A stretch of DNA of 64,000 nt from an uncultured Oscillospiraceae bacterium (GTDB lineage: Bacteria; Bacillota; Clostridia; Oscillospirales; Oscillospiraceae), in NCBI GenBank assembly GCA_947632175.1, contig CANROC010000010.1:62001-126000 (forward strand), given 5' to 3'. The translations under genes were made by a program, and so were the position numbers. Under the pieces are notes generated by a model, which did no database searches, was not told the origin of the DNA, and saw only the letters and a list, made by a program, of their open reading frames with translations. Positions 8,305 through 16,331 of the stretch are shown here, piece after piece. Position 1 is the first letter of the stretch, and the number at the start of each line of letters is the position of its first letter.

Positions 8305-8949
8305 CTATTCGCCCGCGTCAAGCGCGACGGTGAAACCGTTTTCATTTGAGGGCAAGATCTTGTATTTGCTCCCATCCGCCAGCTTTTCGATCTCCGAAGC
8401 GGAATACGGATGAAATGTCATCCCGTCCCATTTTCCGCCGTTGAACAGATAGTCCCCGTCGATGCTTGTCTCATGCGGTTCCGATTCATACTCGCTGTCC
8501 GTCGCGTCCAGGGTCAACAGCACGCAGCCGCCCGGCCTGACGATACGCAAAAGCTCCCTGACCGCGTCCATGCCTTGCTTCATGGGCATATGATCGATCA
8601 CATCTCTGGCAACAACGGCGTCAAAGCGTTTGGACGGATACCCTGTTGCAAGAACATCGGCCCGCTTGAAGTCCCGCGCCGAAAAACCATTCTCCGAAAG
8701 CAGCTTTTGCGTCAGCAGGACGGCGTCCTCAGCGATGTCAAAACCGGAGACGGCAAAGCCACATCGCGCCAGCTTGAGCGAATAGACGCCGCATCCGCAC
8801 CCGGCGTCACAGACGGTTTTCACTTTCCTCTCCCGCAGGAACGCGACGACAGCGTCCTCCGCCGTGTCGAAATTCGCGGCATAGGAGGATATACGTTCAG
8901 GGGCAATTGTCGCCCACGTCCAGTCCCAAAACGATTGATTTATATCCAT
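8305..8949 (-). CDS. Class I SAM-dependent methyltransferase
   Basis: A 214-aa Methyltransf_11/25-type enzyme: SAM-binding motif I VCDAGCGCGVYSLKLA near residue 47, the acidic end of strand 2 FDIAED near 72, and a post-motif ARDVIDHMPMKQGM near 115. The C-terminal part has the LLTLDATD strand and a substrate lid. The substrate is unknown. The start is the ATG at 8949 (MDINQSFWDW) with AAAGGA upstream. It is flanked on both sides by hairpin repeats and is a lone gene, suggesting insertion between core genes. Confidence 0.86.
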   Translation of the reverse strand: MDINQSFWDWTWATIAPERISSYAANFDTAEDAVVAFLRERKVKTVCDAGCGCGVYSLKLARCGFAVSGFDIAEDAVLLTQKLLSENGFSARDFKRADVLATGYPSKRFDAVVARDVIDHMPMKQGMDAVRELLRIVRPGGCVLLTLDATDSEYESEPHETSIDGDYLFNGGKWDGMTFHPYSASEIEKLADGSKYKILPSNENGFTVALDAGE

Positions 8950-8989
8950 ACGCTTATTCCTTTCCGTAAGCCCCGACCGGCCTTTCAGC

Positions 8990-9440
8990 AATAGTAGCAC
9001 AGCCGGCCGACAAAGTCAACGCGCGCCGTTCGCCGCCGGTTGCAACGCGGGTCGCCGGGGACGGCGGCCCGTACGGCGTTGATGGAACGTGATTTGGAAA
9101 CTGTAGGGGCGGACCCATGTGTCCGCCCGTCCCTCGTCCCCCCGTCCCCGCCGCGCGGGCAAATCAAAGAATGCGCCGCAGGCGCAAACCTTTTTCGCCC
9201 CCTCCTCGTAGGAGGGGGGCAGGGGGGGGAAGCGAGCGTGGGTCGATAGAGCGCTATCGTCCAACGTTCGATCCCTCAGTCGCTTCGCGACAGCTCGTCT
9301 CCGCGCTAAGAGCCGCCGCGTTGCGGCGGTTGCGCTCCGACACGCGCCTGCGGGCGCAGCCCATACGAAGGGGAGCCTCAAAAAGGTTGCGCCGCAAGCG
9401 GCGCATTTGAATCCATTGCGCCTCCGGCGCGGCCGTCCCA
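8990..9440. repeat. Second cluster of dispersed hairpin repeats
   Basis: Contains the element GTAGGGGCGGACCCATGTGT with its inverted arm (9102-9130, identical to 22502-22530), a GGCGGCCCGTACGGCGTTG arm at 9060-9080, a CCTCCTCGTAGGAGG hairpin near 9195-9225 and a GGTTGCGCCGCAAGCGGCGC hairpin near 9385-9405. No gene is supported between the methyltransferase and the response regulator. Confidence 0.78.
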
Positions 9441-9445
9441 CCGGC

Positions 9446-9474
9446 TTGCAATTCCCCTCGCTTTGCATTATAAT
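9446..9474 (+). promoter_or_regulatory. Promoter of the two-component operon
   Basis: TTGCAA (9446-9451), 17-bp spacer and TATAAT (9469-9474), 33 bp before the response regulator start, which has its own AAGGAGG ribosome site. Confidence 0.65.
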
Positions 9475-9506
9475 ACCCCCATCCCCTCAAAAAGGAGGCG
9501 CCCCCT

Positions 9507-10175
9507 ATGACAAATCTTCTTCTGGTGGAGGACGACCCCGCCATTACGACGAATCTCCGGGACTTTCTGCGGCTGGAGGGGTTCGCGGTGGAGGCGGTGA
9601 GCGGGCAGAGAGAGGCGCTGGCGCGGCTTCCGGGCGAGTTCGACCTTGTCCTGCTGGACGTGTCCCTCTCGGACGGCAACGGCTTCGCCGTCTGCTCCGC
9701 CATCAAGCGGGAGACGGACCTGCCCGTCATCTTCCTCACCGCCTCGGGCGACGAATTTTCCGTGGTCACCGGCCTCGACCTGGGCGCGGACGACTACATC
9801 GCCAAGCCCTTCCGCCCCCGGGAGCTGGTGAGCCGCATCCGCTCCGTCCTGCGCCGCGCCGGCAAGACCGGCAGCGTCATCGAGCTTGGCCCCGTGCGGG
9901 TGGACACGGAGAAGGCCCAGGTCACCAAAAACGGCCGGGAGCTCTTCCTCTCGGCGCTGGAATATAAGCTTCTCCTGGTCTTCCTCAACAACCGGGGCCG
10001 GGTCCTCACCCGCCAGAAGCTCCTGGAGGAGATCTGGGACGCGGCCGGGGACTTCGTCAACGACAACACCCTGACGGTTTACATAAAACGTCTCCGGGAC
10101 AAGATCGAGGACGACCCCGCCGACCCCCAGCTCATCCGGACCGTCCGGGGCCTGGGCTACAAGGTGGGCGTATGA
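9507..10175 (+). CDS. OmpR-family response regulator
   Basis: A 222-aa DNA-binding response regulator. The receiver domain has the acidic pair in LLVEDDP (residues 5-11), phosphoacceptor Asp51 in LVLLDVSLSDG, and Lys in AKPFRPREL near 100. The C-terminal winged helix (about 128-222) ends with DDPADPQLIRTVRGLGYKVGV, typical of the OmpR/PhoB subfamily. It overlaps the histidine kinase by 4 bp. With the ABC exporter just downstream, it fits the BceR/VanR type of envelope or peptide-antibiotic sensing systems. Its likely operator is the GTCACC triplet at 11.35 kb. Confidence 0.95.
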   Translation: MTNLLLVEDDPAITTNLRDFLRLEGFAVEAVSGQREALARLPGEFDLVLLDVSLSDGNGFAVCSAIKRETDLPVIFLTASGDEFSVVTGLDLGADDYIAKPFRPRELVSRIRSVLRRAGKTGSVIELGPVRVDTEKAQVTKNGRELFLSALEYKLLLVFLNNRGRVLTRQKLLEEIWDAAGDFVNDNTLTVYIKRLRDKIEDDPADPQLIRTVRGLGYKVGV

Positions 10176-11179
10176 GGGAGCTGTTGCGAAACCGCGCTTT
10201 CCGCCGGGAGCTGACGGCCACGCTCCTCTTAGGCGCGGCCTTCACCGTTTTGGGCTTTCTTCTCTCCCGAGAGGCCGGCGCTGTGGCGCTGGCGCTGACG
10301 GCGTGCCTTTTAGCGGCCCAATGCTTCTTTGCCCGCCGGCGCTACCGGGCCATGGCGCGGCTGGCTGACGAGCTGGACCGCATCCTCCACGGCGGGGAGA
10401 GCTTCGATCTGGACCGCTTCTCCGAGGGGGAGCTGTCCATCCTCCAATCGGAGCTTGCCAAGCTCCTGGTGGCCCTGCGGGAGCGCTCGGACGCCCTCAA
10501 AAAGGACAAGCTGACGCTGGCAGACTCCCTGGCGGACATCTCCCACCAGCTGAAAACGCCCCTCACCAGCATGAATCTGGCCGCCGCCATGCTGGCAGAC
10601 CCGGACCTGACGCCGGAGCGGCGTACAGAGCTGGTGCGGGACCTGACGCGGCAGCTGACGCGCACGGAGTGGCTTGTCTCGGCGCTTTTGAAGCTTTCGC
10701 GCCTGGACGCCGGGACGGTGGAGCTCCAGAAAACCACCTTCACCGCCGCCCAGCTCTTTCGCGCCGCCGCCTCTCCCCTGCTCATCCCCTTCGAGGTGCG
10801 GGGCGTGGAGCTCATCGCCGATTTTTCCGGGGAGGAGACCGTCGCCGGCGACCTTCCGTGGCTTGCCGAGGCTCTGGGCAACATCCTGAAAAACTGCCTG
10901 GAGCACACCCCCGCTGGGGGGTCCGTCACCGTCACCGCCCTGGAGATGCCGCTGTTCACCGAGCTTGCCGTCACGGACACCGGCGGCGGCATCGCCCCGG
11001 AGGACCTGCCCCACATCTTCGAGCGCTTCTACCGCGGCCAAAACGCCTCCCCCGACTCCGCCGGCATCGGCCTGGCCCTCGCCCGCACCATCCTCTCCCG
11101 CTCCGACGGCGCCCTCACCGCCGAAAATACGTCCGGCGGGGCGAGGTTTTTGCTGAGGTTTTACCGGTCGACGGTGTGA
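10172..11179 (+). CDS. Sensor histidine kinase
   Basis: A 335-aa membrane kinase partner of the preceding regulator. Two hydrophobic segments at about 12-28 and 32-48 leave almost no extracellular loop, so it probably senses within the membrane or through the ABC transporter, as Bce-type kinases do. The dimerisation box has His125 in ISHQLKTPLTS. The ATPase part has the N box (LGNILKNCLEH), G1 (DTGGGIAPEDL) and G2 (AGIGLALAR). The ATG overlaps the regulator stop by 4 bp. Confidence 0.95.
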   Translation: MRELLRNRAFRRELTATLLLGAAFTVLGFLLSREAGAVALALTACLLAAQCFFARRRYRAMARLADELDRILHGGESFDLDRFSEGELSILQSELAKLLVALRERSDALKKDKLTLADSLADISHQLKTPLTSMNLAAAMLADPDLTPERRTELVRDLTRQLTRTEWLVSALLKLSRLDAGTVELQKTTFTAAQLFRAAASPLLIPFEVRGVELIADFSGEETVAGDLPWLAEALGNILKNCLEHTPAGGSVTVTALEMPLFTELAVTDTGGGIAPEDLPHIFERFYRGQNASPDSAGIGLALARTILSRSDGALTAENTSGGARFLLRFYRSTV

Positions 11180-11224
11180 TAAAGTGAAACGGCCTGTACG
11201 GTATTGTTGAAAACGAGATAAAAA

Positions 11225-11307
11225 CTGTAGGGGCGGGTTCCAAACCCGCCCGCCGATGACAGGGCGGTTCCGAAAAACGCGGGCGGGTTTAGAACCCGCC
11301 CCTACAG
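11225..11307. repeat. Inverted pair of GTAGGGGC hairpin elements
   Basis: Two GGGCGGGTT..AACCCGCCC palindromes (11227-11250 and 11280-11305) face each other so that CTGTAGGGGCGGGTT at the left matches the reverse complement of AACCCGCCCCTACAG at the right. The whole 83 bp could fold as one long hairpin and may terminate the kinase transcript. Confidence 0.75.
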
Positions 11308-11348
11308 CGCCTTACCCAAGGGATCACCCCCTCTAAGATGACATTTTT

Positions 11349-11391
11349 GTCACCTCCCCGTCACCGCCGCGTCACCTTGTCCTGCTACAAT
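11349..11391 (+). promoter_or_regulatory. Triple GTCACC operator and ABC promoter
   Basis: GTCACC occurs at 11349, 11360 and 11371, exactly 11 bp apart, followed by a -10 box TACAAT at 11386-11391. The third repeat occupies the -35 position and there is no good -35 hexamer, as expected for a promoter activated by an OmpR-type regulator bound to direct repeats. Confidence 0.6.
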
Positions 11392-11421
11392 GTCCGTATC
11401 AAGCCAAAAGGAGGCATATGT

Positions 11422-12105
11422 ATGGAGATCTTGCGCGTCGAGAATCTCACCAAGACCTACGGCACGGGCGTCAATCAGGTGCGCGCGCTGGACGGGGTCT
11501 CGTTTTCCGTGGAGAAGGGGCAGTTTCTGGCAATCATCGGCCCCTCCGGGTCGGGAAAATCCACGCTTTTGCACATCCTGGGCGGCGTGGACACGCCCAC
11601 GTCCGGGAAGGTCTTTATGGACGGGCAGGACGTCTACGCCAAGAACGAGGAGCAGCTTGCCATCTTCCGCCGGCGGGAGGTGGGGCTCATCTACCAGTTC
11701 TATAACCTTATCCCCGTCCTGGATGTGCGGGAGAACATCACTCTTCCGGTGCTCATGGACGGCCGCAAGGTCAACGAGCAGCGGCTCCGGGAGCTTTTGG
11801 ACACCCTGGGCCTCGTGGGCCGGGAAAAGCACCTGCCCAACCAACTCTCCGGCGGCCAGCAGCAGCGCGTCAGCATCGGCAGGGCGCTCATGAACGCCCC
11901 GGCGGTGGTTTTAGCCGACGAGCCCACGGGCAACTTAGACTCCAAGGCCAGTCAGGAGATCGTGGACCTCCTCAAATACTCCAACCGCCGCTACGGCCAG
12001 ACGCTCATCGTCATCACCCATGACGAGTCCATCGCCCTCCAGGCCGACCGGGTCATCGCCATTGAGGACGGCAAGATCATCCGGGACGAGGTGACGGGAA
12101 GATGA
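11422..12105 (+). CDS. ABC transporter ATPase (MacB/LolD/BceA type)
   Basis: A 227-aa ATPase for the adjacent permease. Walker [10 protein letters not shown] at residues 40-48, signature [15 protein letters not shown] near 142, Walker [13 protein letters not shown] near 161 and the H-loop VITHDES near 195 are all intact. The start is the ATG at 11422 with AAAGGAGG upstream; the frame stays open further left but without initiation signals. It overlaps the permease gene by 4 bp. The class exports peptides, lipoproteins or antibiotics by a mechanotransmission cycle. Confidence 0.95.
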   Translation: MEILRVENLTKTYGTGVNQVRALDGVSFSVEKGQFLAIIGPSGSGKSTLLHILGGVDTPTSGKVFMDGQDVYAKNEEQLAIFRRREVGLIYQFYNLIPVLDVRENITLPVLMDGRKVNEQRLRELLDTLGLVGREKHLPNQLSGGQQQRVSIGRALMNAPAVVLADEPTGNLDSKASQEIVDLLKYSNRRYGQTLIVITHDESIALQADRVIAIEDGKIIRDEVTGR

Positions 12106-14786
12106 ACATTCTCTCGAAGGTCACCCGCAAGACCCTCCTCAAAAACAAGGTCCGCACCCTGGTCACCATCGTGGGCATCCTCCTCTCGGCGGCCATGATC
12201 ACCGCCGTCACCGTCAGCGTCTCCAGCTTCCAGCGCTACCTCCAGGACATCATGGTGGCCTATGAGGGCAAATGGCACGTGGCCTTCTTCAACGTGGACG
12301 CGGAGGGCCGGCAGGAGCTGGAAGCGGACGAGCGGACGGACTCCGCCGCCTGGGCCCAGGTGAACTGGGCCGTGGTGAGGGGGGACCCGGATGATGAGGA
12401 CGAGGAAACCCCCATCCTCTGCGCCATTCTCGGCGCGGACGCGGCTTTCATGGACCGGATGCCCGTGTCCCTCTCCTCCGGGCGGCTCCCGGAGAATCCC
12501 AACGAAATCGTCCTCCCCCAAATCTTGCTGGGCGACCAGTACACCCACCTGGGCGACACCGTGACGCTGGACCTGGGCGACCGGGTTCTGGACGGTGAGA
12601 CCCTGGGCTTCGGGAACGGGTCGCTCCAGAGTGATGAGACCCTGCGGGTCCGTGAGACCCGGACCTTCACCGTGGTGGGGTATCTGGACAACACCCGCTT
12701 CGACCGGAACTCCGGCGCCGCCGTCACCGGCCTCACCTGCTGGGACGAACAGGACACCGGGGCCCTCCTAAACGGCTGGCTCCTCCTCAATAACCCCCGG
12801 GACACCTACCAGATGCAGAAAGACTACCGGGACCGCTTCGGCTCCGTGGACAACGATGAATACCTCATGACCCTGGGCGTGGCCCGGTACGACACCTTCA
12901 ACACGGTCCTTTACAGCTTCGCCGCCATCCTCATCGGCCTTATCATGTTCGGCTCCGTGAGCCTCATCTACAACGCCTTCTCCATCTCCGTGGCCGAGCG
13001 GACCAAGCAGTTCGGGCTTCTGCGCAGCGTGGGGGCCACGAAAAAGCAGATCCGCTCCATGGTCTTCACCGAGGCCATGACGGTGAGCGCCGTCGGCATC
13101 CCCTTAGGCATTCTCTCCGGGATGCTGGGCATGGGGGTGACCTTCCACTTCATCGGCGGCTCCCTGGGGAACCTGCTCTCCGACACCATCGGCGCCGGCT
13201 CCGCCGTGCCCGCGCTGACGCTGCAGGTCACGCCGGTATCGATCCTCGCGGCGGCGGTCATCGGCCTTGTGACGGTGCTGATCTCCGCCTGGGTCCCCTC
13301 CCGCCGCGCCCGGCGCGTCTCCGCCATCGAGGCCATCCGCCAGTCCGGCGACGTGCGCGTCAAGCCCCGCGAGGTCCGCACCTCTCCCCTCACCTACAAG
13401 CTCTTCGGTCTGGAGGGGGCTATCGCCAGCAAGCATTTTAAGCGCAACCGCAAGGGCTACCGCGCCACCGTCGTGTCCCTTTTCATGTCCGTGGTCCTCT
13501 TCATCTCCGCCAGCTCCTTCTGCCGGTATTTGACGGACATGGTCATGGCGGTCTTCAACGACTACGACTACGACATCTCCCTCTACAGCTACAAGAACAC
13601 CGCCGAGCCCTCCGACACCGACCCCGGCGGCGGCGACCTGGGGGCCCTCACGCAAATATTCTCCCAGGTGGACAGCGTCGAGACTGTCACCGGCATCCGG
13701 ACGGCCATGAACGTGGAGGGCATCGAGCTTACCCGTGACATGGTGCCCGAACGGACCTGGGAGCTCATCATGGGCGATTCCGAGGGGAAGGTCAGCTTCA
13801 AAATCTTCGCCCACGTCTACGGCGTGGAGGACAGCGCCTACCGGGCCTATCTGCGCGCCCACGGCCTTGACGAGGCGGAATACATGGGCGAGGACCCCAA
13901 GATCGTCGTCCGGGGCCGCATCCGGGGCTTCAACACGGACACCCAGCGCATGGAGGGGTTTGACCTCTTCCGGGAGGACCTGAAGACACTGACCCTGCGC
14001 TTCGTGGACCATGACGCCGCGGATGAGTTCTACAACACGGAGGAATACAAGGCCATGTCCCCTGAGGAGCAGGACGCGGCTATCGAGGAGCGGTTCACCT
14101 ACGCCGAGATCTACGAGATCGGCCTCATCACGGAGGACCTGATCCCCGGCGTCAACGGCAATACGTCCCAGGACACCATCATTATCCTTATGCCCCTCTC
14201 CGAGATCCCCCGGATAGACCGGTCCAGCGGCGAGCGGATCGAGATGTTCTTCACCGTCTCCGACCACGAAAACGGCCTTTCGGACCTGGTCTCCGCCGCG
14301 CAGGCCGCGGGGTATGAGCTGAGCGAGGGGGACTTCACCGACCTCTACGCCAATACCGCCGCCCGCCGCAGCATCGTCACCGTGGTGCGCGTCATCTCCT
14401 ACGGCTTCATCACCCTCATCTCCCTCATCGCGGCGCTGAACGTCTTCAACACCATCTCCACCAACATCCTCCTGCGCCGCCGGGAGTTTGCCATGCTCAG
14501 ATCCGTCGGCATGACCGACCGGGGCTTTGACCGGATGATGAACTTTGAGTGCCTCCTTTACGGCGCCAAGGCCCTCCTCTACGGCATCCCCGCCGCCTTC
14601 GGCGTCACCTACCTCATCTTCCTCTCCGTCCAGGCCGGCATGGACACGGGCTTCTACCTCCCCTGGTCCGCCGTCGCCATCGCCGTCGCCAGCGTCTTCC
14701 TCGTCGTCTTCGCCTCCATGCTCTACGCCATGTCCGGCATCAAAAAGGACAACCCCATCGAGGCGATGAAGAACGAAGTGATATGA
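12102..14786 (+). CDS. FtsX-like ABC transporter permease
   Basis: An 894-aa permease built as two FtsX/MacB units. There is an N-terminal membrane segment at about 15-40, an extracellular domain to about 265, three membrane segments at about 267-405, then a second unit with a membrane segment near 455-475, a larger extracellular domain to about 760 and three final segments at 765-885. Both units carry the ERTKQFGLLRSVGAT or RRREFAMLRSVGMT coupling motif after the first helix of the bundle. Together with the kinase, regulator and ATPase it forms a probable antimicrobial-peptide sensing and detoxification module; the substrate is unknown. Confidence 0.92.
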   Translation: MNILSKVTRKTLLKNKVRTLVTIVGILLSAAMITAVTVSVSSFQRYLQDIMVAYEGKWHVAFFNVDAEGRQELEADERTDSAAWAQVNWAVVRGDPDDEDEETPILCAILGADAAFMDRMPVSLSSGRLPENPNEIVLPQILLGDQYTHLGDTVTLDLGDRVLDGETLGFGNGSLQSDETLRVRETRTFTVVGYLDNTRFDRNSGAAVTGLTCWDEQDTGALLNGWLLLNNPRDTYQMQKDYRDRFGSVDNDEYLMTLGVARYDTFNTVLYSFAAILIGLIMFGSVSLIYNAFSISVAERTKQFGLLRSVGATKKQIRSMVFTEAMTVSAVGIPLGILSGMLGMGVTFHFIGGSLGNLLSDTIGAGSAVPALTLQVTPVSILAAAVIGLVTVLISAWVPSRRARRVSAIEAIRQSGDVRVKPREVRTSPLTYKLFGLEGAIASKHFKRNRKGYRATVVSLFMSVVLFISASSFCRYLTDMVMAVFNDYDYDISLYSYKNTAEPSDTDPGGGDLGALTQIFSQVDSVETVTGIRTAMNVEGIELTRDMVPERTWELIMGDSEGKVSFKIFAHVYGVEDSAYRAYLRAHGLDEAEYMGEDPKIVVRGRIRGFNTDTQRMEGFDLFREDLKTLTLRFVDHDAADEFYNTEEYKAMSPEEQDAAIEERFTYAEIYEIGLITEDLIPGVNGNTSQDTIIILMPLSEIPRIDRSSGERIEMFFTVSDHENGLSDLVSAAQAAGYELSEGDFTDLYANTAARRSIVTVVRVISYGFITLISLIAALNVFNTISTNILLRRREFAMLRSVGMTDRGFDRMMNFECLLYGAKALLYGIPAAFGVTYLIFLSVQAGMDTGFYLPWSAVAIAVASVFLVVFASMLYAMSGIKKDNPIEAMKNEVI

Positions 14787-14821
14787 CCGGCTTTGAAGAA
14801 AGCCGCTTGCCAAAAACTCAA

Positions 14822-14867
14822 ATCGAGCATTTTTCCGACGTACACGCCGCCGGAAAAAATGCTCGAT
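14822..14867. terminator. Hairpin after the ABC permease gene
   Basis: ATCGAGCATTTTTCCG (14822-14837) pairs with CGGAAAAAATGCTCGAT (14851-14867), 36 bp after the permease stop. The left arm AAAACTCAAATCGAGCATTT recurs at 24264-24283. Confidence 0.6.
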
Positions 14868-14875
14868 GAGGGGTA

Positions 14876-14904
14876 TTGACTTTTCCGCTCCCAGCTTCTA
14901 TAAT
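14876..14904 (+). promoter_or_regulatory. Promoter of the antisense RNA
   Basis: TTGACT (14876-14881), 17-bp spacer, TATAAT (14899-14904), directed right with no protein gene downstream, only a short stretch ending in a perfect terminator. Confidence 0.75.
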
Positions 14905-14910
14905 AAGAGT

Positions 14911-15025
14911 GTGGAAGCCCGCAAAACGTCGGGTGCCACTAGTTCGTCTCAAAACAGTGAGCCGGGGTTGCAGCCCCAAACCCACAGTGAGCCGTCTGTT
15001 GTGGCAGACGGCTCACTTCTTCTTT
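14911..15025 (+). ncRNA. Putative antitoxin sRNA (RatA-like position)
   Basis: About 115 nt from the predicted start of the 14876 promoter to a strong terminator: a perfect 12-bp stem (14987-14998 with 15005-15016) followed by TTCTTCTTT. An inner hairpin GGGGTTGCAGCCCC lies at 14964-14977. It is convergent with, and complementary to, the 3-prime end and downstream region of the small membrane-protein gene at 15013-15144, the arrangement of type I antitoxins such as RatA. No conserved RNA family was tested. Confidence 0.6.
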
Positions 15026-15144
15026 AATGACATGAGATACACATATATCGCGAACAAAAGTCCCAATATACTGCACACACTGCCAATATCGGAAAGCGTG
15101 ACTATGTACTCACCTCCACGGGTTATTTCCCGCGAAAGCAACAT
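15013..15144 (-). CDS. Small membrane protein, putative type I toxin
   Basis: A 43-aa frame: charged N-terminus (MLLSREITRGGEY), one hydrophobic stretch of about 20 residues (residues 20-39, containing CSILGLLFAIYVYLM) and a terminal KKK. That is the shape of TxpA/Fst/BsrG-type toxins and the so-called holin-like toxins. AAAGAGGCG lies just upstream of the ATG at 15144. A perfect promoter lies 79 bp upstream, leaving a structured leader. The stop codon sits inside the terminator stem of the opposing sRNA. A downstream GGAGGTGA followed by a non-canonical ATA could give a shorter product. It is too short for most gene finders. Confidence 0.6.
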   Translation of the reverse strand: MLLSREITRGGEYIVTLSDIGSVCSILGLLFAIYVYLMSLKKK

Positions 15145-15222
15145 ACTCGCCTCTTTCCCGCTTTCACGGGAGTAAGGCACCGTCAACGTACCATATTTCT
15201 ATGTCGGACTTCCACACCGGCC

Positions 15223-15251
15223 ATTATACCGTCTCGCGTCCTTTTTGTCAA
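15223..15251 (-). promoter_or_regulatory. Consensus promoter of the small membrane protein
   Basis: On the minus strand TTGACA (15251-15246), exactly 17 bp, TATAAT (15228-15223): a perfect sigma-A consensus. The roughly 75-nt leader to the ATG contains the inverted repeat CCCGTGAAAGCGGG, which could hide the ribosome site. Confidence 0.8.
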
Positions 15252-15254
15252 CAT

Positions 15255-15285
15255 CCCCCGCGCCCTCAGATACTGGGCGCGGGGG
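15255..15285. terminator. Hairpin after the DUF4349 gene
   Basis: CCCCCGCGCCC (15255-15265) pairs with GGGCGCGGGGG (15275-15285). It lies 5 bp beyond the stop of the DUF4349 gene and immediately upstream of the toxin-gene promoter. The T tract is weak. Confidence 0.6.
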
Positions 15286-15290
15286 AATTG

Positions 15291-16250
15291 TTATTTCTCT
15301 TCCTCAAACTCCGCGTCTATGGCCTTGGACCTTTTGCGGCGGTGGGAGCGGATGAGGAGGAGGGTGACGGCGAGGAGGGCGGCGATCGGGGCGAGGATGG
15401 GGAGGGCGATGACCAGGTCCTTGAAGGCGGTCTTGAAGAAGCTCCCCACGGCCTCCACGGTGTCCATGAAGCCGTCGCCGATCTGCTGCCAGTAGGAGCG
15501 GTGGGGCTCCTCCCGCTTGGTGTACGCCTCCACCTCCCGGACCGTCAGGTTCACGGTGGAGTAGTCCACCTCGGTCTGCCAGTTGCGCAGGGTGGACTCC
15601 AGGGATTCGATTTGATAGCGCACCTCGGAAAGGCGCGACTCGATCTCGATCATCTCCCCCACCGTCTCGCATTTGGCCAGCATGTCTAAAAGCCGTTCCT
15701 GCTCGATGCCGTAGGCGTCCCGGCGGGCCTGGGTGTCATAGAACTGGGCGGTGATGTTCTCGGCGCGGCTGGAGACGTTCACCACACTGCCCACGGCGTC
15801 CATTCCCTCCGTCATCTCGGTAAAGCGCTGGGCGGGCACGCGGATGACGTACCGGGCGGTGCGGTAGACCGCGTTGCCGTAATACCGGTCGGCGCAGCTC
15901 AAATCAGAGACGTTGGTGGACTCGAAAAACGCCCCGTAGGTCCCGACCATGTCCTCCACGGCCTTTATGGACGCCTCAAAATCCGTGGTCTCCACCGTCA
16001 CGTCGGCGGTGTAGATCATCTTTTCGCTCAAATCCGTGGGCTTTTGGGACCCGGTCAGGGACTCAAGGCCCGGCGCGTCCTCGCCGCTCCATTCCCCCGG
16101 CTTCTCCGGGGTCCTGTCCGCGTCATAAGAGCCGGCCGCGAGATTGAAGGATTCGTCGCCCACCGCCCCCTTGGCGCCGCAGGCCCCCAGGGCCAGAGCC
16201 AGGACCAGCGCCAGGGCCAGGGCCAAAACTGCCGTCCGTTTCCTTTTCAT
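15291..16250 (-). CDS. DUF4349 lipoprotein
   Basis: A 319-aa envelope protein. It has a lipoprotein signal peptide with lipobox ALGAC (Cys near 24), an extracellular DUF4349 domain (about 75-265: MIYTADVTVETTDFEASIKAVEDMV and FTEMTEGMDAVGSVVNVSSRAENIT are typical) and a coiled coil of 190-240 (LLDMLAKCETVGEMIEIESRLSEVRYQIESLES in part). A C-terminal membrane helix (about 282-302) is followed by a basic tail. The anchors at both ends are usual for the family. Function unknown; DUF4349 proteins often sit near two-component or anti-sigma genes. It may be read from the enolase transcript 80 bp upstream, though a terminator intervenes. Confidence 0.88.
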   Translation of the reverse strand: MKRKRTAVLALALALVLALALGACGAKGAVGDESFNLAAGSYDADRTPEKPGEWSGEDAPGLESLTGSQKPTDLSEKMIYTADVTVETTDFEASIKAVEDMVGTYGAFFESTNVSDLSCADRYYGNAVYRTARYVIRVPAQRFTEMTEGMDAVGSVVNVSSRAENITAQFYDTQARRDAYGIEQERLLDMLAKCETVGEMIEIESRLSEVRYQIESLESTLRNWQTEVDYSTVNLTVREVEAYTKREEPHRSYWQQIGDGFMDTVEAVGSFFKTAFKDLVIALPILAPIAALLAVTLLLIRSHRRKRSKAIDAEFEEEK

Positions 16251-16300
16251 GAGATGACCCGTCCTTTCCGTACAGTCTATACGGTTTAGACGGGTAAAGC

Positions 16301-16331
16301 GGGGGAAAAGTTCCCGTTTTCGGGGACTTTT
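16301..16331 (-). terminator. Terminator after enolase
   Basis: On the minus strand AAGTCCCCG, AAAA loop, CGGGAACTT, then TTTCCCCC. It starts directly at the enolase stop codon. Confidence 0.65.

Noticed and set aside
8990-9440. Open frames spanning the repeat cluster on both strands
   Set aside because: They are created by GC-rich palindromes without stop codons and have no ribosome sites or family features.
14876-15175. Plus-strand frame of 99 codons over the putative toxin-antitoxin locus
   Set aside because: It begins at the promoter itself, without a ribosome site, and crosses a perfect terminator; the non-coding interpretation fits better.
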